From Thermanaeromonas sp. (GTDB lineage Bacteria > Bacillota > DSM-521 > Neomoorellales > Neomoorellaceae): 64,000 nt of DNA. Below, in pieces: positions 34,537-45,415 of the stretch. Numbering within the stretch: position 1 is the first letter of the stretch; each line of letters starts with the position of its first letter. Where the stretch lies: contig NZ_JAKKUR010000007.1 of assembly GCF_021890735.1 (NCBI RefSeq), positions 1 through 64,000 of the forward strand. The letters are read 5' to 3'. Under the pieces are notes generated by a model. It was not told where the DNA came from, did no database searches, and was given only the letters and a program-made list of their open reading frames with translations. The position numbers and the translations under genes are program-made.

Positions 34537-34628
34537 GGGAAGCCGTTTTTCCACTAGATGGACTAAAGCCGGCAGGGGTTACATATAATTGAGCGTAAAT
34601 ATTAGCAAGTAAGCTTAGGAGACAGGCG

Positions 34629-35825
34629 GTGACAGGTTTGCGCGTGAGCTTGCGCGGAATTGCTAGGCTTTTTTTGGCCCTGTGCGTGGTAACTACCCTA
34701 TCTTTAACACTACTGGTCGTTACCTGCTATCCCAAGGTGGAGCAGGTAGTAAGGGTGTACACTCTCCTGCGGTTTCAGGCTCTAAATCCTCCTAGTCTGG
34801 ACAGAATCTTTGAAGGGGCCATCAAGGGCATGGTAGAAGCCCTTGGTGACCCTTATTCTTCTTATCTTACTCCTCAAGTTTACCGGCAGCTGGAGGAGCA
34901 CGTCCAGGGGACATATGGTGGTGTGGGCCTACTTATCACCCTGGAAGAAAAAGAAAAACGGCCTGTAGTGGTATCTCCCTTTAAGGGAACGCCGGCCCAG
35001 CGGGCAGGCATCAGTAGCGGGGATTATATCTTAGCTATAGACGGACAGGATACGGCCGGGATGGACCTGGAGACAGCCGCCAGCCTTATGCAGGGTGAGC
35101 CGGGGACTAAAGTGGAGCTGACCATCCTTAGGCCGGGGGAAAAAGAACCCCGGCGGGTTACTTTAGTGCGCGAGACCATAAAGATTCCTACTGTAGACGG
35201 TCAGATGTTGTCCGGTTATCCCGGGATAGGTTACATAAGCCTGACTATGTTTAATGAACAGACGGGTAAGGACCTGGACAAACTTTTAAATGAATTACGC
35301 CGTCAGGGGCTTAAAGCCCTCATCTTGGATTTGCGCAACAATCCCGGAGGATCCTTACAGGCAGCGATAGAAGTGGCCTCGTACTTTATACCTGAGGGTC
35401 CTGTAGCCTATATCGTAAGCCAAAAGAGAACGGAAGCCTTGCATTCTACAGGTAAGTATATTAAACTGCCGTTGGCGGTCCTGGTGAACAGGGGTAGCGC
35501 CAGCGCTGCCGAAATAGTAGCCGGAGCCATCAAAGATGCGGGGTCAGGGGTTTTGATAGGGGAAACCACCTTCGGTAAGGGTGTGGTTCAGACCATCTTT
35601 CCCTTAAAAGGTGGTGCTGCCGTTAAGCTCACCACCCACAAATATCTAACACCATCCAAGAGGGATATAGACAAAGTAGGGATTGCCCCTGATATACAGG
35701 TTAAACTGGAACCCCGGCTGGAGCAGGAGGTGCTGAGCCGGCCCCCGGACCTGGAACGGGACGCCCAGCTTAAGAAAGCTTTAGAAGTCTTGCAAGGAAA
35801 GATGGTTACCTCCCAAGCTGCCTGA
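34629..35825 (+). CDS. Carboxyl-terminal processing protease (S41, CtpA/CtpB)
   Basis: A 398-aa membrane-anchored protease. An N-terminal membrane segment (LFLALCVVTTLSLTLLVVT) is followed by an N-terminal helical part, a PDZ domain (about residues 95-175, GVGLLITLEEKEKRPVV, RAGISSGDYILAIDGQD) and the S41 core. The catalytic serine is in NRGSASAAEIVAGAIKD and the lysine in GETTFGKGVVQT. In Bacillus the homologue CtpB signals across forespore membranes by trimming SpoIVFA. GTG start with AGGAGACAGG. It sits between ftsEX and the minJ-like gene, as in Bacillus. Confidence 0.94.
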   Translation: MTGLRVSLRGIARLFLALCVVTTLSLTLLVVTCYPKVEQVVRVYTLLRFQALNPPSLDRIFEGAIKGMVEALGDPYSSYLTPQVYRQLEEHVQGTYGGVGLLITLEEKEKRPVVVSPFKGTPAQRAGISSGDYILAIDGQDTAGMDLETAASLMQGEPGTKVELTILRPGEKEPRRVTLVRETIKIPTVDGQMLSGYPGIGYISLTMFNEQTGKDLDKLLNELRRQGLKALILDLRNNPGGSLQAAIEVASYFIPEGPVAYIVSQKRTEALHSTGKYIKLPLAVLVNRGSASAAEIVAGAIKDAGSGVLIGETTFGKGVVQTIFPLKGGAAVKLTTHKYLTPSKRDIDKVGIAPDIQVKLEPRLEQEVLSRPPDLERDAQLKKALEVLQGKMVTSQAA

Positions 35826-35848
35826 ACCTAGGAGGCGAAGGAACAGCC

Positions 35849-37078
35849 TTGTTACCTTTAAAGCAGATAGTGCCTTTTATCTTGCAGGCGCAACTCAGCC
35901 TGCTTGTAAGTCCTTTGTTTTGGCTCTTGGTACTCGTGATCGCTTACCAGTACCGACGTCTGGCCCGCCTTAAGGAAGAGCTCTTCGGGGTGCGTGGGGA
36001 GACGGCTTGGCAGCCTGTACTCACGGCCCTAGCTTATGGCGTGCTGGGGGGCTTAGGCGGAAGCTTTATTATGGTGCTGGTGGGCGTTTCTTTAAGCGGT
36101 ATAGGAATTAACTACCTATGGATCGTAGCCTTGCTTCTCATGCTCGTTAACCCCCGCTTCCTGTGTTTTTCTTACGCTGGGGGCTTAATCTCCCTTGCTG
36201 CTCTTATCTTGGGCAGGCCGCAGGTAGACGTACCGCATCTTATGGGCCTCGTGGCCGTGCTGCACATGGTAGAGGCCTTTCTTATCCGGGTGAGCGGGCA
36301 TTTGGGAGCTATCCCCGTATACACTAGCCACCAGGGCCGGGTGGTGGGAGCGTTTAATATGCAGAAATTTTGGCCCATACCCATCGCGGCCCTAGCTTTA
36401 ATAACTTTGCCCCCCTGGCTTTCTCCAGGAGAAGTGGTTCCCATGCCCGATTGGTGGCCTCTCATCCGGCCGGCGGTTATGCCTGATCCCAAACAAGCAT
36501 TGTTCGTGATATTGCCCGTAGCAGCAGGCCTGGGTTATGGTGATCTAGCTTTAAGCTCCCGGCCTGAAGAAAAAAGCAGGCTTTCGGCACGCAACCTGGC
36601 TCTCTATAGCCTCACTCTACTTGTTCTTTCCATCCTAGCCTCTTATTATAGATCGCTGACCTGGCTTTCTGCCCTCTTTGGACCGCTAGGGCATGAGTAC
36701 ATTATATGGTTAGGTCGCCGGGTGGAGAGCAAGGGTGAGCCCATCTACGTACCTTCCGAACTCGGTGCCCGTCTTTTGGATGTAATAAGGAACAGCCCGG
36801 CAGCAAGGCTGGGGCTAAGATCCGGAGACATACTGTTAAGGGTTAACGGGTACCCGGTACGGGACCGGGAGACTTTGAAGGCGGCCCTGGAAGGATCCTG
36901 GGAGCAGGTAGAGGTGGTATTCTACCGGGAAGGCGAGGGCGAAAAGGTAGCAAAGGTATATAAGCAGCCTTTAGAGCCCTTAGGGGTGATCCTGGTACCC
37001 GAACCGGGGGATAACCCGCAGGTTGAGCTCATGTCCTCCGGATGGCTGGCCAGATGGTGGAGGGAAAAGAGAAGATAA
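35849..37078 (+). CDS. MinJ-like polytopic membrane protein with C-terminal PDZ domain
   Basis: A 409-aa protein with about eight hydrophobic segments in residues 5-290 and one PDZ domain near residues 305-390 ([31 protein letters not shown]). In Bacillus, MinJ has the same plan and lies in the same neighbourhood (ftsEX, ctpB, minJ, uvrBA); it links DivIVA to MinD and places the division site. The order here, ftsE-ftsX-M23-ctpA-this gene-uvrB-uvrA, supports orthology, although direct sequence identity was not measured. TTG start with GAAGGAA upstream. It ends 32 bp before uvrB. Confidence 0.75.
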   Translation: MLPLKQIVPFILQAQLSLLVSPLFWLLVLVIAYQYRRLARLKEELFGVRGETAWQPVLTALAYGVLGGLGGSFIMVLVGVSLSGIGINYLWIVALLLMLVNPRFLCFSYAGGLISLAALILGRPQVDVPHLMGLVAVLHMVEAFLIRVSGHLGAIPVYTSHQGRVVGAFNMQKFWPIPIAALALITLPPWLSPGEVVPMPDWWPLIRPAVMPDPKQALFVILPVAAGLGYGDLALSSRPEEKSRLSARNLALYSLTLLVLSILASYYRSLTWLSALFGPLGHEYIIWLGRRVESKGEPIYVPSELGARLLDVIRNSPAARLGLRSGDILLRVNGYPVRDRETLKAALEGSWEQVEVVFYREGEGEKVAKVYKQPLEPLGVILVPEPGDNPQVELMSSGWLARWWREKRR

Positions 37079-37082
37079 TTTG

Positions 37083-37091
37083 TGGTATAAT
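37083..37091 (+). promoter_or_regulatory. Extended -10 promoter candidate of uvrB
   Basis: TGGTATAAT: a perfect -10 with the TG extension and no convincing -35. It lies between the minJ-like stop and the uvrB ATG. No LexA operator of the Gram-positive type was seen. Confidence 0.5.
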
Positions 37092-37110
37092 ACTCCCGAG
37101 GGGGGGTGCC

Positions 37111-39108
37111 ATGAACCGGTTTATACTTAAAGCTGATTTTGAGCCCCGAGGCGACCAGCCCAAGGCCATAGCTGCCCTGGTAGAGGGGTTGAAGAAAGGA
37201 TACCGGCACCAGACCCTTTTGGGAGCCACGGGTACGGGCAAGACCTACACCATGGCCCAGATCATCCAGGCCGTTCAGCGGCCAACTTTGGTTTTAGCTC
37301 CTAACAAGACTCTAGCTGCTCAATTATGCGGGGAGTTTAAGGAATTTTTCCCTCACAATGCTGTAGAGTATTTCGTGAGCTACTACGATTATTACCAGCC
37401 CGAAGCCTATGTTCCCGAGACAGATACCTATATCGAAAAGGATAGTTCCATAAATGAGGAAATAGATAAGCTGCGCCACGCGGCTACCGCGGCCCTTTTT
37501 GAACGCCGTGACGTCATCATAGTAGCTAGCGTTTCCTGCATATACGGTTTAGGTTCCCCGGAGGATTACAGCAAACTCATGGTTTCTTTACGGGAGGGCC
37601 AGGAGTACGACCGGGATCTTATTCTACGCAAGCTAGTAGATATCCAGTATAGCCGCAATGAATACGAGCTTAAGCGGGGGACTTTTCGTGTCCGCGGGGA
37701 TGTTTTAGAGATCTTCCCGGCTTCCTTTGATGCCCGGGCTATACGGGTAGAATTTTTCGGAGATGAAGTAGAAAGGATTTTGGAGATAGATACCTTAACG
37801 GGAGAGATCCTGGGCCGGCGGTATCACGTGGCCATCTTTCCGGCGAGCCACTATGTAGTAGAGCAACCCAAGCTGGAGCGAGCCCTGGCTAGCATAGAAG
37901 CCGAGCTGGAGGAGCGCCTTAGGGAGCTTAGGGCGGCGGGGAAGCTTTTGGAAGCCCAGAGGTTGGAGCAGCGCACCCGCTTCGACCTTGAGATGCTCCG
38001 GGAGGTAGGTTACTGTAAGGGGATCGAGAACTATTCCCGGCATCTTACCGGTCGTGCGCCGGGAGAGCCTCCTTATACTTTGCTGGATTATTTTCCACCT
38101 GATTTCCTGCTTTTTATCGACGAATCCCACATAGCAGTGCCCCAGATCGGGGGTATGTACGAGGGAGATTATTCGCGGAAGAAGACTTTGGTGGAATACG
38201 GCTTCCGGCTGCCGTCGGCTTTGGATAACCGGCCCTTAACCTTTGAGGAGTTTATGGCCCGGATAAACCAGGTTATCTATGTATCGGCCACTCCAGGGCC
38301 CTTTGAACTTGAACACTCGGAACAGGTAGTAGAACAGATTATCCGGCCCACCTACCTCGTGGATCCCGAGGTTATAGTCAGGCCTACGGCCGGTCAGGTC
38401 GACGATCTATTGCAAGAGATCCGGAAAAGAGTGGCTAAGAACCAGAGGGTGCTGGTCACCACCCTTACTAAAAGGATGGCCGAAGACCTGGCCGACTACC
38501 TCCAGGAGATGGGGGTCAAAGTCCGCTACCTCCATTCGGATATTAACGCCATCGAGCGCATGGAGATAATAAGGGATCTCAGGTTGGGGGTTTTTGATGT
38601 TCTGGTGGGCATAAACCTTCTCCGAGAAGGGTTGGACCTGCCCGAAGTTTCCTTGGTGGCCATTTTAGATGCTGATAAAGAAGGGTTTCTGCGTTCGGAG
38701 CGGTCCCTTATTCAGACCATCGGCCGGGCGGCGCGTAACGCCGAAGGCCAGGTTATTATGTATGCCGATACCATCACCGAATCCATGCGGCGGGCCATTG
38801 ACGAGACCAACCGGCGGCGCCGCATCCAGATGGAGTACAACCGGCAGCACGGCATAACCCCCCAGACGGTTGTCAAGCCGGTGCGCGATATCATCGAAGC
38901 TACCAAGTCAGTGGATGAAAAGGTCGTCTCCCGGCCCCGGGTCAAAATCGAGGCAAGGGACGGCCGGAAGAGGATGGGCCGCAGGGAGCTTCGTTCTCTT
39001 ATTAAGCGCTTGGAGAAGGAGATGCGGGAGGCCGCCAAGCGCTTGGAGTTTGAAAGGGCGGCCGAGCTCCGGGATGCCATTTTAGAGCTTAAGCTCCAGG
39101 CAGGATAA
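37111..39108 (+). CDS. uvrB: Excinuclease ABC subunit B
   Basis: A 665-aa DNA damage verification helicase of nucleotide excision repair. The true start is ATG at 37111 ([20 protein letters not shown]) behind GAGGGGGGG. Walker A is [10 protein letters not shown]. The damage-clamping beta-hairpin ([17 protein letters not shown]) is intact, as are helicase motifs YVSATPG and QTIGRAARN. The C-terminal UVR motif ([20 protein letters not shown]) contacts UvrC. It is followed by uvrA after a peculiar purine-rich leader. Confidence 0.98.
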   Translation: MNRFILKADFEPRGDQPKAIAALVEGLKKGYRHQTLLGATGTGKTYTMAQIIQAVQRPTLVLAPNKTLAAQLCGEFKEFFPHNAVEYFVSYYDYYQPEAYVPETDTYIEKDSSINEEIDKLRHAATAALFERRDVIIVASVSCIYGLGSPEDYSKLMVSLREGQEYDRDLILRKLVDIQYSRNEYELKRGTFRVRGDVLEIFPASFDARAIRVEFFGDEVERILEIDTLTGEILGRRYHVAIFPASHYVVEQPKLERALASIEAELEERLRELRAAGKLLEAQRLEQRTRFDLEMLREVGYCKGIENYSRHLTGRAPGEPPYTLLDYFPPDFLLFIDESHIAVPQIGGMYEGDYSRKKTLVEYGFRLPSALDNRPLTFEEFMARINQVIYVSATPGPFELEHSEQVVEQIIRPTYLVDPEVIVRPTAGQVDDLLQEIRKRVAKNQRVLVTTLTKRMAEDLADYLQEMGVKVRYLHSDINAIERMEIIRDLRLGVFDVLVGINLLREGLDLPEVSLVAILDADKEGFLRSERSLIQTIGRAARNAEGQVIMYADTITESMRRAIDETNRRRRIQMEYNRQHGITPQTVVKPVRDIIEATKSVDEKVVSRPRVKIEARDGRKRMGRRELRSLIKRLEKEMREAAKRLEFERAAELRDAILELKLQAG

Positions 39109-39150
39109 CAAAGCCTTATGGCTTGCGACGTTCACCGGAGAATAGCTTAC

Positions 39151-39290
39151 AGGAGAAGGAAATAAGAGGATATAAAAAAGATAGCTAAGGAAGGAGACAA
39201 AGACACAAGAAGAAATACTAAAGATACAAGAAAAGCATACAAGAAGAAGGAGATAACGGGAAGATAAATAAGGGAGTTAGCGGCAAGGGA
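39151..39290 (+). other. Polypurine leader between uvrB and uvrA
   Basis: About 140 nt composed very largely of A and G on the plus strand (for example AGGAGAAGGAAATAAGAGGA), with pyrimidines scattered singly. No sustained reading frame with a start codon, stem-loop or promoter box is visible. Such an unstructured purine-rich leader may favour ribosome loading or form unusual DNA structure; neither is shown. Confidence 0.6.
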
Positions 39291-39299
39291 GAACCTTTT

Positions 39300-42155
39300 A
39301 TGTCTAAAGAAAAAATAATAGTTAAGGGTGCGCGCGCCCACAACTTAAAAAATATCGACGTAGAAATACCGCGGGATAAATTAGTTGTAATCACGGGGCT
39401 GTCTGGTTCGGGGAAATCCTCTTTGGCCTTCGATACCATTTACGCGGAGGGCCAGAGGAGGTATGTGGAGTCTTTGTCTGCTTATGCCCGCCAGTTCTTG
39501 GGTCAGATGAACAAGCCGGATGTGGACTATATAGAAGGATTATCCCCGGCCATTGCTATAGACCAGAAGGCGGCCAGCCACAACCCGCGGTCTACGGTGG
39601 GCACGGTAACGGAGATTTACGATTATCTCCGGCTCCTTTTCGCCCGTATAGGTCGGCCCCACTGCCCCCGCTGCGGCCGGCCTATAGTTCCCCAGACAGT
39701 ATCTCAGATGGTGGATCGGCTCCTTACTTTTCCAGAGGATACTAGGATGCAGATCCTGGCTCCTGTGGTCCGCGGGCGCAAAGGGGAATACAAGCAGCTT
39801 TTGGAGGAGCTGCGGCGTAGTGGGTACGCCCGGGTACGTGTTGACGGTGAGGTGCGGGAGACTGCCGAGGAAATTAAGCTGGATAAAAATAAGAAGCATA
39901 CCATAGAAGTTATAGTGGATCGTGTAAAGATACGCCCCGGGATCGCCCGTCGGCTGGCCGACTCTTTAGAGACCGCCTTGAAACTTTCTGAGGGTTTGGT
40001 TTTAGTCGAAGTAGTAGGTCAGGAAGAGATCTTGTTCAGCTCTGAATTTGCTTGCCCTGAGTGCGGTGTAAGCTTGCCGGAGATAGCCCCGAGGCTTTTT
40101 TCCTTTAACAGCCCTTACGGAGCGTGCCCTGCCTGTACGGGCCTGGGGACCAGCATGGAGGTGGATCCCGACCTGATAATACCCGATCCCAACCTAAGCC
40201 TGCGGGAAGGGGCCCTTGCGCCCTGGAGCGGAGGGGAAGGGTATTGGCATATTTTAGAGGCGGTAGCCGATCATTACGGCTTTAGTTTGGATGTACCGGT
40301 GCGGGAGCTTAAGCCGGAGCACTTAAAAATTATCCTTTACGGGAGCGGGCAGGAAAGGATAAGGTTTAGTTATATAAACCGCTACGGTGAGAGAAGGACC
40401 TGGGAGGCGCCCTTTGAAGGGGTTATTCCCGCCTTGGAGAGGCGCTACCGGGAGGCTCAGTCGGATTGGGCACGGGCGGAAATCGAAGAATACATGAGCC
40501 AGAAGCCCTGCCCCGTTTGCCGGGGAACCCGGCTTAAGCCCGAAGCTTTAGCCGTAACCGTGGGCGGGAAAAACATCCATGAAGTGACCAAGCTGTCCGT
40601 AGCTGAGGCGGAAGAGTTTTTTGCCAAACTTAATCTAACGGAAAAGGAGCAGATGATAGCCCATCAGATTTTAAAGGAAATTAGATCGCGGCTTAAGTTC
40701 TTGATGGATGTAGGTCTGGATTATCTTACCTTGGACCGCCCGGCGGCCACCCTATCTGGCGGCGAGGCCCAGCGCATTCGCCTGGCCACCCAGATTGGCT
40801 CGGGCTTGGTGGGTGTGCTTTACATCCTGGACGAGCCCAGTATAGGGCTCCACCAGCGGGATAATGCCCGGCTGATCCGGACCCTGAAGCAGCTCCGGGA
40901 CTTGGGTAACACCGTTATCGTAGTAGAACACGATGAAGAAACCATCCGTGAGGCCGACTATATCATAGACATAGGGCCGGGTGCCGGTGCGGGCGGTGGC
41001 CAGGTGGTGGTAGCCGGGACGGTTACCGATGTGATGAATTGTCCGGCTTCCCTCACCGGGCAATATCTGAGCGGCAAAAAGCGCATACCGGTTCCGGCTT
41101 CTAGAAGAAAGCCGGGGGATAAATGGTTGGAAGTGCTGGGGGCAAGCGAGCATAACCTTAAAGATATCGATGTGCGTTTCCCCCTGGGAACCTTTATATG
41201 CGTAACCGGCGTTTCGGGTTCGGGTAAGAGCACCTTAGTCAACGACATCCTTTATCGCGCCTTAGCCCAAAGGCTGAACGGTGCCCGAACCGTTCCGGGC
41301 CGTTTCCGGGAATTAAGAGGCTTAGAGCACCTGGATAAAGTTATCGCCGTGGACCAGTCGCCTATAGGTCGCACCCCGCGTTCAAACCCCGCTACGTACA
41401 CCGGGGTGATGGATGATATAAGAAGCCTTTTTGCGGCCACACCGGAAGCCCGGGCCCGGGGTTATAAGCCGGGCCGTTTCAGCTTTAATGTCAAGGGGGG
41501 GCGCTGTGAGGCCTGCAGCGGGGATGGTATCATAAAGATAGAGATGCACTTCCTGCCCGATGTGTACATTCCCTGTGAAGTATGTAAGGGCAAGAGGTAC
41601 AATCGGGAAACCCTGGAAGTGAAGTATAAAGGAAAATCTATTGCAGATGTGCTGGATATGACTGTGGATGAGGCGGTAGAATTCTTTTCCGTCATACCGC
41701 GGCTGCACCGCAAGCTCCTCACCCTTCAAGATGTGGGCTTAGGGTATATTAAGTTAGGCCAGCCGGCTACCACTCTTTCGGGCGGGGAAGCCCAGCGGGT
41801 AAAACTTGCGGCCGAGCTTTCCCGCCGGAGCAACGGGCGCACCCTGTATATTCTTGATGAGCCTACGACTGGGCTCCATATGGCCGACGTACACCGCCTG
41901 TTAAATGTTCTACAGCGTCTGGTGGATGCAGGAAATACAGTAGTGGTCATTGAGCACAACCTGGACGTTATTAAATGCGCGGATTATATCATAGATCTAG
42001 GCCCGGAGGGCGGGGACCGGGGTGGCCGGGTGGTAGCCGTAGGGACGCCAGAAGAAATCTGCCAGGTGCCTACCTCCTATACCGGCCAGTTTTTAAAACC
42101 GGTGCTGGAAAGGGACCGGGCCGTCTCTGGGCAGGAGGTAAGGCAGGCAGTCTGA
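39300..42155 (+). CDS. uvrA: Excinuclease ABC subunit A
   Basis: A 951-aa DNA damage sensor with two ABC ATPase modules. The first Walker A is [12 protein letters not shown] and the second [12 protein letters not shown]. The signature motifs are [12 protein letters not shown] and [12 protein letters not shown]. Zinc modules are visible ([13 protein letters not shown] with [14 protein letters not shown] with CEVCKG). The signature-domain insertion and the C-terminal length are normal. ATG start with CAAGGGAG. uvrB and uvrA are adjacent and uvrC follows one small gene later, so all three excinuclease subunits are encoded within 8 kb. Confidence 0.98.
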   Translation: MSKEKIIVKGARAHNLKNIDVEIPRDKLVVITGLSGSGKSSLAFDTIYAEGQRRYVESLSAYARQFLGQMNKPDVDYIEGLSPAIAIDQKAASHNPRSTVGTVTEIYDYLRLLFARIGRPHCPRCGRPIVPQTVSQMVDRLLTFPEDTRMQILAPVVRGRKGEYKQLLEELRRSGYARVRVDGEVRETAEEIKLDKNKKHTIEVIVDRVKIRPGIARRLADSLETALKLSEGLVLVEVVGQEEILFSSEFACPECGVSLPEIAPRLFSFNSPYGACPACTGLGTSMEVDPDLIIPDPNLSLREGALAPWSGGEGYWHILEAVADHYGFSLDVPVRELKPEHLKIILYGSGQERIRFSYINRYGERRTWEAPFEGVIPALERRYREAQSDWARAEIEEYMSQKPCPVCRGTRLKPEALAVTVGGKNIHEVTKLSVAEAEEFFAKLNLTEKEQMIAHQILKEIRSRLKFLMDVGLDYLTLDRPAATLSGGEAQRIRLATQIGSGLVGVLYILDEPSIGLHQRDNARLIRTLKQLRDLGNTVIVVEHDEETIREADYIIDIGPGAGAGGGQVVVAGTVTDVMNCPASLTGQYLSGKKRIPVPASRRKPGDKWLEVLGASEHNLKDIDVRFPLGTFICVTGVSGSGKSTLVNDILYRALAQRLNGARTVPGRFRELRGLEHLDKVIAVDQSPIGRTPRSNPATYTGVMDDIRSLFAATPEARARGYKPGRFSFNVKGGRCEACSGDGIIKIEMHFLPDVYIPCEVCKGKRYNRETLEVKYKGKSIADVLDMTVDEAVEFFSVIPRLHRKLLTLQDVGLGYIKLGQPATTLSGGEAQRVKLAAELSRRSNGRTLYILDEPTTGLHMADVHRLLNVLQRLVDAGNTVVVIEHNLDVIKCADYIIDLGPEGGDRGGRVVAVGTPEEICQVPTSYTGQFLKPVLERDRAVSGQEVRQAV

Positions 42156-42169
42156 TAGGGGGGGTAAAA

Positions 42170-42724
42170 ATGACTACCTATTGGCCGACAGCAGGCAAAG
42201 AACATACGGAAGCCACGGTGAAATTGGCCGTGGAGAGGGCCAGAAGCCTAGGTCTTAAACACTTGGTGATCGCTTCCGTTACGGGTTACTCTGCCAAATT
42301 GCTCCTGGGGCAAAACGACTTAGAAGTAGTGTGCGTCACCCACCAGGCGGGCTTTGCACAACCGGGACAGCAGGAGATGCCTCAAGATGTGCGCCGGGAG
42401 TTAGAGGGGGGAGGGATCAAAGTTTTAACTACCACCCATCTTATGGCCGGGCTGGACCGGGCGTTGAGGCTTAAGTTCCAAGGTCTTTACCCTGCGGAGA
42501 TCATTGCCAGCACTTTACGGCTATTCGGGCAGGGTACTAAAGTGGCAGTTGAGGTAGCTGGCATGGCCCTGGATGCCGGCCTTATACCGTACGGAGTGGA
42601 TATCGTTGCTTTGGGCGGCACCAGCGAAGGGGTGGACACGGCGTTAGTGCTTCGTCCTGCGCATTCCCAAAACTTCTTTGACACAAAGATCAAGGAGATC
42701 ATCTGCAAGCCACGGGAATTCTAG
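42170..42724 (+). CDS. Stand-alone pyruvate kinase alpha/beta (C-terminal)-like domain protein
   Basis: A 184-aa protein beginning MTTYWPTAGKEHTEATVKLA (ATG at 42170, with GGGGGGG upstream; the longer track ORF runs inside uvrA). It matches the PK_C fold: a Rossmann-like domain (HLVIASVTGYSAKLLL, VVCVTHQAGFAQPG, GGTSEGVDTALVLRPAHSQ) that in pyruvate kinase forms the allosteric C-terminal region. No catalytic pyruvate kinase domain is present. Stand-alone versions occur in Firmicutes and archaea and have no known function. It is inserted between uvrA and uvrC, with close spacing on both sides (14 and 16 bp), so it is transcribed with repair genes. Confidence 0.8.
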   Translation: MTTYWPTAGKEHTEATVKLAVERARSLGLKHLVIASVTGYSAKLLLGQNDLEVVCVTHQAGFAQPGQQEMPQDVRRELEGGGIKVLTTTHLMAGLDRALRLKFQGLYPAEIIASTLRLFGQGTKVAVEVAGMALDAGLIPYGVDIVALGGTSEGVDTALVLRPAHSQNFFDTKIKEIICKPREF

Positions 42725-42740
42725 GGAGCCGGGGGAAAGC

Positions 42741-44546
42741 ATGTTACTGGAGGAAAAGCTCGCCCATCTTCCCGACCATCCCGGTGTTTACCTAATGCGT
42801 GATGCCCGGGGGCAGGTAATATATGTGGGTAAGGCGGCCTCCTTGCGCAACCGTGTGCGCTCTTATTTCCACGGCCAACACCCGCCGCGCATCCAGGCCC
42901 TGGTGCGACAGGTGGCCGATGTGGAGTATATACTCACCGACAACGAAGTGGAGGCCCTGGCTCTGGAGTGCAACCTGATTAAAGAATACCGGCCGCGGTA
43001 CAATATCAACCTCAAGGACGACAAAAGCTACCCTTATCTTCGCCTTACTTTACAGGAAGAGTTTCCGCACCTAGAGGTAACGCGGCGGGTAGTGCAGGAT
43101 GGTTCACGGTATTTCGGCCCCTACACCCGCGTAGGGGCCCTTAAGGAAACTCTTAAGCTTTTAGGGAGCCTTTTTCCCGTACGCACCTGCCGGGATACTC
43201 CTTTAAAGCCCAAAAGCCGCCCTTGCCTTAATGCCCACCTGGGTAGGTGCCTTGCTCCCTGTACGGGAAAGGTAAGCGCCGCTGAATACCGGCAAGCCGT
43301 GCAGGAGATGGTACTTTTCCTGGAAGGCAAGCAAGGAGACCTAATACGGCGGCTAAGGGCAGAGATGGAGGAGGCTGCTGAAAAACTCGAATTTGAAAGG
43401 GCGGCACGCCTTAGGGACCGTATAAGGGCTATAGAAGAAGTCCTAGCCCACCAGAAGGTTATAAGCCCCGGCCGGGAGAACCGCGATTGCATAGCCCTGG
43501 CCCGGGAACAGAACGAAGCAGTAGGGATGATCTTTTTTATCCGGGAGGGGAAACTCATAGGCCGGGAGCACTTCTTCCTGGAAGGCCAGGCCGGGCTGGA
43601 TGATAAAGAAGTGATGGCTGCCCTGGTAAAGCAATTTTACAGCCGGGGGATGGAGGTGCCGCCGGAGGTACTTCTCAGTGAAGAGGCTGAAGACCAAGAA
43701 ACTATAGCCGCATGGCTCTCCGGGCTTAGGGGAAGTAAAGTCACCGTAAAAGTTCCCCGGCGCGGAGAGAAGGCGAAACTCATAAATATGGTGCGGGAAA
43801 ACGCCCTTTCCGTCCTCCGGGAACACTTGTTGGCCCGGGAAAGGGAGGAGGCCGGCTTCCAGGAGGCGCTGGAGGAACTTAAAGAGGTTTTGGCCCTTCC
43901 TGCCTTGCCCCAACGGATGGAAGCTTTCGACATATCTAACCTGCAGGGGACGGAGATGGTAGGGTCCATGGTGGTTTTTATCGGAGGAAGGCCGGACCCT
44001 TCTTCCTACCGGCGCTTTCGCATTAAAGACGTACAAGGGCCAAACGACTTTGCTTCCCTAAAGGAGGTTTTATTCAGGCGTTTTAAGCGGCTGGCCCAAG
44101 GCGACCCCAAGTTTTCAGCCCGACCGGACCTGGTACTAATAGACGGGGGGCGGGGCCAGCTTTCGGCAGCCCGCGAAGTTATGCGTGAGCTAGGTGTAGA
44201 GGATATCCCGACCTTCAGCCTGGCCAAGGGGGAGGAGCTTATTTTCCGTGAGGGGGATGCCCGGCCCCTGGCCTTACCTAAGGACAGCGCCGCCCTGCGG
44301 CTCCTGCAGCGCCTCCGCGATGAGGCGCACCGGTTTGCTATTACCTACCACCGCCAGCGCAGAAGCAAGGGGGCCCTGGCCTCTGTGTTGGATGATATTC
44401 CTGGTGTAGGTCCCAAACGCAAGCGGGCCCTGCTCCGCCATTTCGGGTCTGTAGAGAACATCCGGCGGGCCAGCTTAGAGGATTTATTACAGGTGGAGGG
44501 CATGAATAAGGCCGTAGCGGCCAGGATCAAGGAAGTTCTGCGCTAA
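42741..44546 (+). CDS. uvrC: Excinuclease ABC subunit C
   Basis: A 601-aa dual nuclease that makes the 3' and 5' incisions around a lesion. The start is ATG at 42741 (MLLEEKLAHLPDHPGVYLM) behind GGGGGAAAG. It has an N-terminal GIY-YIG nuclease (GVYLMRDARGQVIYVGKA), a UVR motif (EEAAEKLEFERAARLRD) binding UvrB, the RNase H-like endonuclease domain (MEAFDISNLQGTEMVGSMVVF, LVLIDGGRGQ) and C-terminal tandem helix-hairpin-helix (LDDIPGVGPKRKRALLRHFG). All parts are intact. Confidence 0.98.
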   Translation: MLLEEKLAHLPDHPGVYLMRDARGQVIYVGKAASLRNRVRSYFHGQHPPRIQALVRQVADVEYILTDNEVEALALECNLIKEYRPRYNINLKDDKSYPYLRLTLQEEFPHLEVTRRVVQDGSRYFGPYTRVGALKETLKLLGSLFPVRTCRDTPLKPKSRPCLNAHLGRCLAPCTGKVSAAEYRQAVQEMVLFLEGKQGDLIRRLRAEMEEAAEKLEFERAARLRDRIRAIEEVLAHQKVISPGRENRDCIALAREQNEAVGMIFFIREGKLIGREHFFLEGQAGLDDKEVMAALVKQFYSRGMEVPPEVLLSEEAEDQETIAAWLSGLRGSKVTVKVPRRGEKAKLINMVRENALSVLREHLLAREREEAGFQEALEELKEVLALPALPQRMEAFDISNLQGTEMVGSMVVFIGGRPDPSSYRRFRIKDVQGPNDFASLKEVLFRRFKRLAQGDPKFSARPDLVLIDGGRGQLSAAREVMRELGVEDIPTFSLAKGEELIFREGDARPLALPKDSAALRLLQRLRDEAHRFAITYHRQRRSKGALASVLDDIPGVGPKRKRALLRHFGSVENIRRASLEDLLQVEGMNKAVAARIKEVLR

Positions 44547-44590
44547 GGCGCGGAGATGCTAACAAGGAAGAGCTCCATGGGGGGAAAGAG

Positions 44591-45409
44591 ATGACTTCAC
44601 CTATTAAGCTTGTAGCCCTAGATCTCGACGGTACTCTTTTAAACAGCGACTCCGATTTAGAATACAGGGCCAAAGAAGCTGTCCGCCGGGTGCAGGAAAA
44701 AGGTGTTAAGGTTACCCTGGCCACCGGCCGCATGTTCCGTTCTGCCTTACCCTTCGCCCGGGAGCTAAACCTAAAGTTGCCGCTCATCGTCTACCACGGA
44801 GCTCTTATTAAAAACCCCGTTTCCGGGGAGGTTATGCGGGAGAAATTATTACCTTTGAGTATAGTAGAATTTTTAGTCGGCAGGGCCCGCGAGTACGGTT
44901 TTCCCTACAACGTCTATGTGGAAGATGAGCTGTATGTTGATGATATCCAGCCGGAGAACCTGGCCTATGCCGACAAGGCCCGGGTGCCCCTGCACAAGGT
45001 GGATGATATCCTGGGCTTTTTAAAAGAAAAAGCTCCTAAGGAACCCATTAAATTCGTGGCCCTGCACGACGGGCCTAAGCTAGACAGACTGGAAGAGGAA
45101 GTGCGCAAGGCGATAGGGCATAGGGTATATATAACCCGCTCCTTTCCTTATTTTTTGGAAGTTATCAGCCGGGAAGCCAGCAAAGCCAAAGGGCTGGAAA
45201 TCCTTGCCCGGCACTTGGGCATAAGCCCTAAGGAAATTATGGTTATAGGTGATAGCTTTAATGATCTGGATATGTTTCACTTCGCCGGGCTTGCCGTGGC
45301 CATGGGCAATGCGCCACCGGCCGTCCGGGCTCAAGCTCATTATGTGGTGGCTACCAATGACGAGGGCGGAGTAGCGGAAGCTTTGACCAAATTTATCCTG
45401 GAGAGGTAA
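44591..45409 (+). CDS. Cof-type HAD-IIB phosphatase
   Basis: A 272-aa haloacid dehalogenase-type phosphatase. Motif I is LDLDGTLLNSD, motif II LATGR, motif III a lysine in SREASKAKGL, and motif IV GDSFNDLDMF. A C2B cap sits between motifs II and III. Members hydrolyse sugar phosphates, FMN or related small molecules; the substrate cannot be told from sequence. ATG start with GGGGGGAAAG. It lies 6 bp before rapZ. Confidence 0.9.
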   Translation: MTSPIKLVALDLDGTLLNSDSDLEYRAKEAVRRVQEKGVKVTLATGRMFRSALPFARELNLKLPLIVYHGALIKNPVSGEVMREKLLPLSIVEFLVGRAREYGFPYNVYVEDELYVDDIQPENLAYADKARVPLHKVDDILGFLKEKAPKEPIKFVALHDGPKLDRLEEEVRKAIGHRVYITRSFPYFLEVISREASKAKGLEILARHLGISPKEIMVIGDSFNDLDMFHFAGLAVAMGNAPPAVRAQAHYVVATNDEGGVAEALTKFILER

Positions 45410-45415
45410 CGCTTT

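Noticed and set aside
39147-39341. Minus-strand ORF rich in Phe, Leu, Ser and Tyr, looking like a membrane peptide
   Set aside because: It is the complement of the purine-rich uvrA leader. Polypyrimidine sequence always reads as F/L/S; it has no ribosome site and overlaps the uvrA start.
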